Shown here piece after piece: positions 58,567 through 64,000 of a stretch of 64,000 nt of DNA (the first letter of the stretch is position 1; each line of letters starts with the position of its first letter). The DNA comes from Bacteroidales bacterium (GTDB lineage Bacteria; Bacteroidota; Bacteroidia; Bacteroidales; Muribaculaceae). The stretch lies in contig JAAVFW010000002.1 of assembly GCA_014800535.1 (NCBI GenBank), forward strand, positions 66,651 to 130,650, written 5' to 3'. Both the position numbers and the translations under genes were made by a program. A model generated the notes under the pieces. The model saw only the letters and a list, made by a program, of their open reading frames with translations. It was not told where the DNA came from and made no database searches.

Positions 58567-59960
58567 CTCCTGAAAATTGGCATCACTTCATCGTGACGCT
58601 CGATGATTAATGATATTAGATACTCAATAATTGCCTTGTTCTTACGGCATAGAAGAGATGTGGCTCTGTTGCCGTACATATCGCCTTGCGTAGAATAGTT
58701 TCTTACCGGGTCTGCGCCACAATACTGTTTCAATGCGCAATCCGAGCATCCGGCAAGAGCCTCATTCGCCCATACGTTAGCAATCTCCTTTGCTTTCTTT
58801 CCAAAGATAAGGTCTTCGTATTTGTCGTTAACACTGCCAAGACGGAAAGTGTAATCATTGAACTCTGCCAACATTCTTGATTCATCCGAGCAATATACGC
58901 CTCCATCGTAGTTGTAGATCAGAACGGAATTTATGACTCCGGCCGGAGATTGGAGATCAACGAATCCGGTACAATATGGAGTGAGCATTTTTCTCAGAAC
59001 AATAGCGGCGAACTCTTCTACAAAGTAAATTCCTTGCTTATTGAGTTCCAGGATATGCTCAAATGCTTTCTTGTAAAACTCAATGAACCGGTCTGTATAC
59101 TCACTCCAATTATCATTATGCGTCGCAAGACCGTATGGATTCAAAGCTCTGAGGAACATTGCATGGAAACCGAGCTTAACATATTCATCGACAATCTCAA
59201 TAGGGTAATTCAGTCCTTCTACGGAGGTTGTCATTAATGCAGATACCTTTTCGGTTCCGACCGCTTTACGTCCTTTTTCAATGCCCGCGACAACCTTTTC
59301 GTAGCTGTCTTTCTTGCCACGGTTAGAATTATGTAAGAATGCCGGACCATCTAATGAAGTAGAAATAACGACGCCATATTTTTTACAAATGTCCAACATC
59401 CTATCGGTCAGATGGATGCTATTTGTACAAAGCACATAGTGTATTTCTTTTCCAGCTTCTTTATTTCTTTCTTCTGTTAACTCAATACCATACTCGATCA
59501 AATCAGGAACAAGAGATGGTTCACCACCTTGAAATTCCATTGTTATAGAGTCGGAAGGAGAGTGGAACATAAGTTCAACAGACTTTGCCATAGTTTCCTT
59601 GCTCATAGTGCATCCATTGCTTTCTTCATTTTGACTTGAAGCCTGACAATAGACACAATTCTGATTACACCGAAGTGTCAGGACAAATATATGGAGTCCG
59701 GTCCATGATTCTAAAAAACGTTTCTTCTCCCTCAGTCGTTCAGCATAAATCTCAGCCAAAGGTGGTATGATCTGTTCAGAGATAAAGAAGTTCGCAACAA
59801 GAGATTTATACAAGTCATCTTTAGGTAAAGACCTATCTATAATCTTCTGCACAGTTCCCTTGGGGGATACAATCAAATCTCCCAACTCATTCACAAGAAC
59901 TTCCTTTCCTGAAATTTCTGTGAAATCAAACGGCAAAAGATAATAGGATTTGTCAGTCAT
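58554..59960 (-). CDS. hxsB: His-Xaa-Ser system radical SAM maturase HxsB
   Basis: LTLRCNQNCVYCQASS (CxxxCxxC), EFQGGEPSLVPDL, C-terminal SPASM-like Cys (CSDCALKQYCGADP). Confidence 0.87.
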   Translation of the reverse strand: MTDKSYYLLPFDFTEISGKEVLVNELGDLIVSPKGTVQKIIDRSLPKDDLYKSLVANFFISEQIIPPLAEIYAERLREKKRFLESWTGLHIFVLTLRCNQNCVYCQASSQNEESNGCTMSKETMAKSVELMFHSPSDSITMEFQGGEPSLVPDLIEYGIELTEERNKEAGKEIHYVLCTNSIHLTDRMLDICKKYGVVISTSLDGPAFLHNSNRGKKDSYEKVVAGIEKGRKAVGTEKVSALMTTSVEGLNYPIEIVDEYVKLGFHAMFLRALNPYGLATHNDNWSEYTDRFIEFYKKAFEHILELNKQGIYFVEEFAAIVLRKMLTPYCTGFVDLQSPAGVINSVLIYNYDGGVYCSDESRMLAEFNDYTFRLGSVNDKYEDLIFGKKAKEIANVWANEALAGCSDCALKQYCGADPVRNYSTQGDMYGNRATSLLCRKNKAIIEYLISLIIERHDEVMPIFRSWVS

Positions 59961-60255
59961 GTATATCCTCCTCGTTTAAATCTTCATCCTCAGCAAAAGC
60001 CTTAGCATATAGAATTGTCTTAATATCTCTGGTCTCATCAGCTACAATTTGACGCAGTTTGAAGTCATTCAGCGTCTGCATCAATTTCGTCTTTATGGCA
60101 TCCTCATCTATATTTGCATTATTGGCTGTGATTGACAACAATTCCGTATTATCATCAAGAATACTACGGACGATTATAAAATCGCCCGATAACCAATAGA
60201 TAGCTTTGGAAATAACGCTATCGTTATATATTCTTCTATCTATCTTTATGGTCAT
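59953..60255 (-). CDS. hxsD: His-Xaa-Ser system protein HxsD
   Basis: 100 aa between HxsA and HxsB; RRIYNDSVISKAIYWLSGDFIIVRSIL...NDFKLRQIVADETRDIKTILYAKAFAE. Confidence 0.8.
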   Translation of the reverse strand: MTIKIDRRIYNDSVISKAIYWLSGDFIIVRSILDDNTELLSITANNANIDEDAIKTKLMQTLNDFKLRQIVADETRDIKTILYAKAFAEDEDLNEEDIHD

Positions 60256-61169
60256 TTATCGTAGGATTTAAGTTTTGACAATGTAACAGCGTTCAATACT
60301 CCGTCGGGTTGTATGCTATGATATGCCTGAAATGCCTTCACTGCGGTTTGAACATCATCTGTAAAAACATAATGAGAACCACTCTTCTTTAATTTTTTAG
60401 GATTAGGCGAAAATCCGGCATTTATAAGAAGTTTTATCAGGTCATCAACATCAAAGCCGGATGTTTCTGCTGATGTAGATAATTCTCGGAATCCCAACGG
60501 TATAGTTGTCTTAGAAGAACTCCATGATTTAAGTTTTGTCAACACATCAGATGTTAATTTGCCATCTTGGGTCAAGCCAGCATCTTTTTGAAAATGCTTT
60601 ACGGCATTTACAACATTACTATCATATATATAATACCCGCCCTTCTTCGATACAACACCATTCTTTAGATAGTAGTTACGTACGAGGTATGGTACTAATT
60701 GATCAACATCAGAACCATATATACCAGTGGATAGCGTACGGTCACCGAGCGAGTAGTCGCCTGCCGTTTTTGCAGGAGGAGTATATACTGAAGAACGGCT
60801 TCCACTACCGTATGAACTTGAACTGTGAGAATAGTGTGAACCACCACCGGAACTGCGATGGCTGCTATGACTGCGGTGACTACTTGAACTTGAATGCGAA
60901 TAGTGACCGCCACGTGACGAACGATGAGAAGAATGCGAACGATGACCAGCAATTAATTTGGCATCTCCGTTTCTCAAAATCTTATATACATTCTTAACTA
61001 TTGGTTGCTGACCTTTTGAAACCTCAGGAGCAGCACCTCCATTAGGGAGTCCGAGATCTAAATCCAAAGAAAAGGATTTCTTCGCATCTGCTTTTTCCGT
61101 ACCGTGAAATAGTGCGACAGTAGCAGACAACAATAATGTTTTAATTATTTTCTTTGACTTATTCTTCAT
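60252..61169 (-). CDS. hxsA: His-Xaa-Ser repeat protein HxsA with two peptidoglycan-binding-like domains
   Basis: likely start MKNKSKKIIKTLLLSATVALFHG at 61169 (4-bp overlap with upstream gene); HRSHSSHRSSRGGHYSHSSSSSHRSHSSHRSSGGGSHYSHSSSS (60792-60944); two VxxAVKxFQ...DGxLxxxTLxKLKS modules. Confidence 0.87.
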   Translation of the reverse strand: MKNKSKKIIKTLLLSATVALFHGTEKADAKKSFSLDLDLGLPNGGAAPEVSKGQQPIVKNVYKILRNGDAKLIAGHRSHSSHRSSRGGHYSHSSSSSHRSHSSHRSSGGGSHYSHSSSSYGSGSRSSVYTPPAKTAGDYSLGDRTLSTGIYGSDVDQLVPYLVRNYYLKNGVVSKKGGYYIYDSNVVNAVKHFQKDAGLTQDGKLTSDVLTKLKSWSSSKTTIPLGFRELSTSAETSGFDVDDLIKLLINAGFSPNPKKLKKSGSHYVFTDDVQTAVKAFQAYHSIQPDGVLNAVTLSKLKSYDK

Positions 61170-62854
61170 TTCGTTTTCTCCTTTATGAAGTTCAACCAAT
61201 AATTATCCGGCACAACTTTAATCATCTCATCCAGTTCAGTTTTCCCGGTCTCAGATAGTTTTCCTTGATGGGTATAAATGTCGTTTAACAACTCATCCAC
61301 CATTTCTGCGGTACGGGTTGCCAAATCAGAATCAATTTGTTCTGATATTGATTTGAATACCTGTTCTGAACTCCCATCAAGAGCGAGATTCGCCGGTAGT
61401 GCGAGAGTCAATGCTTTAGCCTGAGCAACTTTTTTTGATTGTAAAAGAGGACGCACTTTCTCCTCCCAGTTAGCAATTATCTTATCAGATGTCTCAACAG
61501 CCTTTGCATGAGCCTCTCCCTTGTAACTTGAAGATGAGTATGAAGCATCGTAATCGTTTTCGGCCTTTTGAAATAAATCCAAAGCCGCAATATAGTTGCC
61601 TTGTGCATACTCAGCTTTCGCAGATGCCATTGTTGTTTCGTAAGCCGCCCTCGCATCGGCTGATGACGTATATGAGATACCCTGCCAACCGCCAATGAAG
61701 AGTGCAACTCCAGCGACAGCGCTTACAACTACATTTCGCTTTTTACGTTTTGAAGCTTTTACCTCGCGATCTTTTGATAATCTATCATTCTCATCATTAC
61801 ACCATTGCTCCATATTTTTACCGAGCAATGATCCGAGATTGATGAGTTTACGACGCGTGTCTTTAAGAGTTGAATCAGAAAAGTCTATATCACCTGATTT
61901 TGTCGAGCGATCAAGTTCTGATAATCTTGAAAGATAATCATTTTTTAATTGATCAAGAACCCCGTTGCGGGCAGAAGCAGGCGAACTCTTGGATGCCAAA
62001 AAATCACTCTTAGTTTTATCAATCCATGATTGCCGATCCTCTTTCCGTTTGTTTCCAATAATAATTATCTTCCTCTCGATTGACCGTAAATCAGAAACTA
62101 CATTAGGAGCAAATTTTGCGGATTTGAGACCGAATTCGTCATCCTCAATAATATGTCCTTTCTCCATCAAGGCTTTATAATCCCTTCCAAGAGTTGACAT
62201 TAAATCATCAAGAGCTTGTCTTAATTGGACAGGAGTAGGTCTATTCTTGTTCTCGACTTTACTCTTTTCAACCTTAAGCCAAGAATCAATGTTGGTATCT
62301 CCAACCTCTTTTGCAATGAGGCGAATCTTTGCGTCAATTACATACAACCGTGTATTTGCCTCCGTTGAATAGTAGCCATATTTATGCCCATATTCATCCG
62401 TAGTTATTGTGAGCAGTTCTGATAGGGCCGTTATATACTCTTGTTTCAGAGCATATAGCAGTTCTTTAGGGTCTTTAATACGTTGTTTAGGACTTGTTGA
62501 TTTAGTCTTAGCTGAATTTTCAATCTTTGGCAGTTCATCTATCAGACCTACGCTATATAGTAACTGAGCCGCAATTCTATTTATAAGTTCATCCTTATAT
62601 CCCGATTTGGCAGCATAATCTCCGACACTTTTCCTTATCGAATTTTGCCAATTTCCATCCTTTTTCTCCGAAAGTCGAAATAGCAATTCTCCAAAGCCAC
62701 TGTCAAGCAGCCCCTTCATGACTTTCTTGGATGCTGCAGGCTCATCCTTAAATCCACCAACATCGTCAAGCAAATTGACGAATTGGCGAGTGGGAAGAAC
62801 CTTAGTCCCAAACCGGCTGATAATATCTTTTATTGCATTACTCAGTTCCATCAC
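61166..62854 (-). CDS. membrane-anchored protein with operon-shared N-terminal domain and periplasmic-like helical C-terminus
   Basis: domain copy at 62546-62854: RQFVNLLDDVGGFKDEPAASKKVMKGLLDSGFGELLF; single TM NVVVSAVAGVALFIGGWQGISY; TPR-like AEYAQGNYIAALDLFQKAEND. Confidence 0.65.
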   Translation of the reverse strand: MMELSNAIKDIISRFGTKVLPTRQFVNLLDDVGGFKDEPAASKKVMKGLLDSGFGELLFRLSEKKDGNWQNSIRKSVGDYAAKSGYKDELINRIAAQLLYSVGLIDELPKIENSAKTKSTSPKQRIKDPKELLYALKQEYITALSELLTITTDEYGHKYGYYSTEANTRLYVIDAKIRLIAKEVGDTNIDSWLKVEKSKVENKNRPTPVQLRQALDDLMSTLGRDYKALMEKGHIIEDDEFGLKSAKFAPNVVSDLRSIERKIIIIGNKRKEDRQSWIDKTKSDFLASKSSPASARNGVLDQLKNDYLSRLSELDRSTKSGDIDFSDSTLKDTRRKLINLGSLLGKNMEQWCNDENDRLSKDREVKASKRKKRNVVVSAVAGVALFIGGWQGISYTSSADARAAYETTMASAKAEYAQGNYIAALDLFQKAENDYDASYSSSSYKGEAHAKAVETSDKIIANWEEKVRPLLQSKKVAQAKALTLALPANLALDGSSEQVFKSISEQIDSDLATRTAEMVDELLNDIYTHQGKLSETGKTELDEMIKVVPDNYWLNFIKEKTK

Positions 62855-62890
62855 TTAACTCTTTTTTTCAGGAGATGTTTCATTTGATTG

Positions 62891-64000
62891 CTAATCTTCA
62901 GAAACAACATCATTCTCTACGTCAGAATTATCTTCAGCAGAATTATTGCTACTAAGTTCCGTCAATAGGGTGTCAAGCCTTCCTTGAAGTTTTGTTCGTG
63001 TTTCAATTGCTCTCTTCTCATCAGCATTGGCATATTGTAAGTCAATCATATTCTGACGAGTAGGATGTTCGACAGACTCCAATGATTGTTGAATCTTATT
63101 AGCTTTTTCGATTTTTTTTGACTCCTCGGCGATAGCTCTTTTAACATTCGCGACTTGCCATTCAATCATTTTGGGAGTTGTTGATTTTACCTTGTCGGAA
63201 TCACATATCATTGCAATAGACATATCATCCTGACTACCTATTTTGCTAAGCTGAGGAAGTGTTGTTTCTATTTCAGATAATGTCGCATCCAAGCCAGACT
63301 TTGCTATTGATTTCAAAATCTGAACATAGAAATTAGCTTGATTCTCTTCAGAACCAAAAGAATCATCAATTCCATCTGAGCCAAGAATTACTGCAATTGG
63401 AAATTGCCCATCACCTTCATAACAATACCTAAACTCGTCAATAGCACTGCTATCACAGATAGATGTTGTCTTATTAAGGAAGCAGCTTTCATCCCATGGA
63501 ATCGGCTCACTCCAATTTCCAGATAAATCACAGGCAAAGCATTTTCCATCTCCAATCTGGAAGGCAAACCAAAACTCTGGAGTATAAGCATAGACTATAA
63601 GAGTACAGCCATATACTTTCTCGAGATTAATATTTTCGTCAAACTCCTTTATCCAACGCTCTTCCAATCCCTCTTTTTCCAATTCTGAAATTGGATTTTG
63701 CGTTGCATGAGCCAAAACTTCCGCATTCCATTCATATATGATTGAACCAAAAAGCTGCCGGAATGCACGTTCAATATTGCTTGTCTTATCGAAGTCCTGA
63801 TTGGTAATCTGCTCAGAGATAGTTCCATGTTGGGTGAATGGTTCATTCTTTAGCAAGGAGATGCCAACTTCTTCAATAAAAGTCTTGACCTTATGCTCTG
63901 TCACTTCGGCCGCAATTTTCGCACCTATGTCACTGCGAAAATAACGCTTACCGCCATGACCGTCACAGACAATGGCAATGGCATTACCATTCTCATAGAC
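62891..64000 (-). CDS. PP2C-type protein phosphatase, truncated by window edge
   Basis: frame stays open upstream of the tracked start to the window end: VYENGNAIAIVCDGHGGKRYFRSDIGAKIAAEV; VILGSDGIDDSFG; GSQDDMSIAMICD. Confidence 0.85.
   Translation of the reverse strand, partial: VYENGNAIAIVCDGHGGKRYFRSDIGAKIAAEVTEHKVKTFIEEVGISLLKNEPFTQHGTISEQITNQDFDKTSNIERAFRQLFGSIIYEWNAEVLAHATQNPISELEKEGLEERWIKEFDENINLEKVYGCTLIVYAYTPEFWFAFQIGDGKCFACDLSGNWSEPIPWDESCFLNKTTSICDSSAIDEFRYCYEGDGQFPIAVILGSDGIDDSFGSEENQANFYVQILKSIAKSGLDATLSEIETTLPQLSKIGSQDDMSIAMICDSDKVKSTTPKMIEWQVANVKRAIAEESKKIEKANKIQQSLESVEHPTRQNMIDLQYANADEKRAIETRTKLQGRLDTLLTELSSNNSAEDNSDVENDVVSED

Noticed and set aside
60792-60944. Ser/His-rich repeat as low-complexity artefact or CRISPR-like repeat
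   Set aside because: The repeat is in frame, has the HxS pattern, and is flanked by HxsB/C/D genes; no direct-repeat/spacer structure.
60536-60997. Plus-strand 153-aa ORF opposite hxsA
   Set aside because: Antisense shadow of the His/Ser-rich repeat coding sequence; no family features.

Overview
This 64 kb window looks like a Bacteroidales chromosome, probably Muribaculaceae-like judging from protein style and a sigma-ABfr-type promoter. Positions 1-43 kb are mostly ordinary: TonB-dependent receptor, L-asparaginase, enolase, RecD-like helicase, FabD, Asd, OPT transporter, a run of secreted proteins with type IX-like C-terminal domains, S9 peptidases, GlyRS, RibBA, RsmD, MATE, IspE, GrpE and DnaJ. 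Two accessory regions follow. (1) 43.2-50 kb: an SMR transporter gene is split by a 385-bp element with nested inverted repeats and no ORF in the supplied track. After a ~780-bp non-coding stretch comes a minus-strand cluster of SGNH/beta-propeller protein, MBOAT, NodU/CmcH carbamoyltransferase, a 48-aa DUF5989-like ORF absent from the ORF track, and a small SxtJ-like protein. (2) 50-64 kb: a compact minus-strand operon carries a His-Xaa-Ser (HxsA/D/B/C) radical-SAM modification system. The same operon encodes a soluble FtsK-like translocase, a PP2C phosphatase running off the window edge, a zinc-ribbon/PH-like protein, a small DUF6150-like repeat protein and a coiled-coil protein. Five of its proteins share a ~100-aa helical-looking domain (core xxL.DYKAF.E.P.AK.ILR.II.DGF) that I cannot assign to a named family. 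This operon is the best candidate for a poorly described system. All calls come from reading the sequence and supplied translations; no database searches were run.
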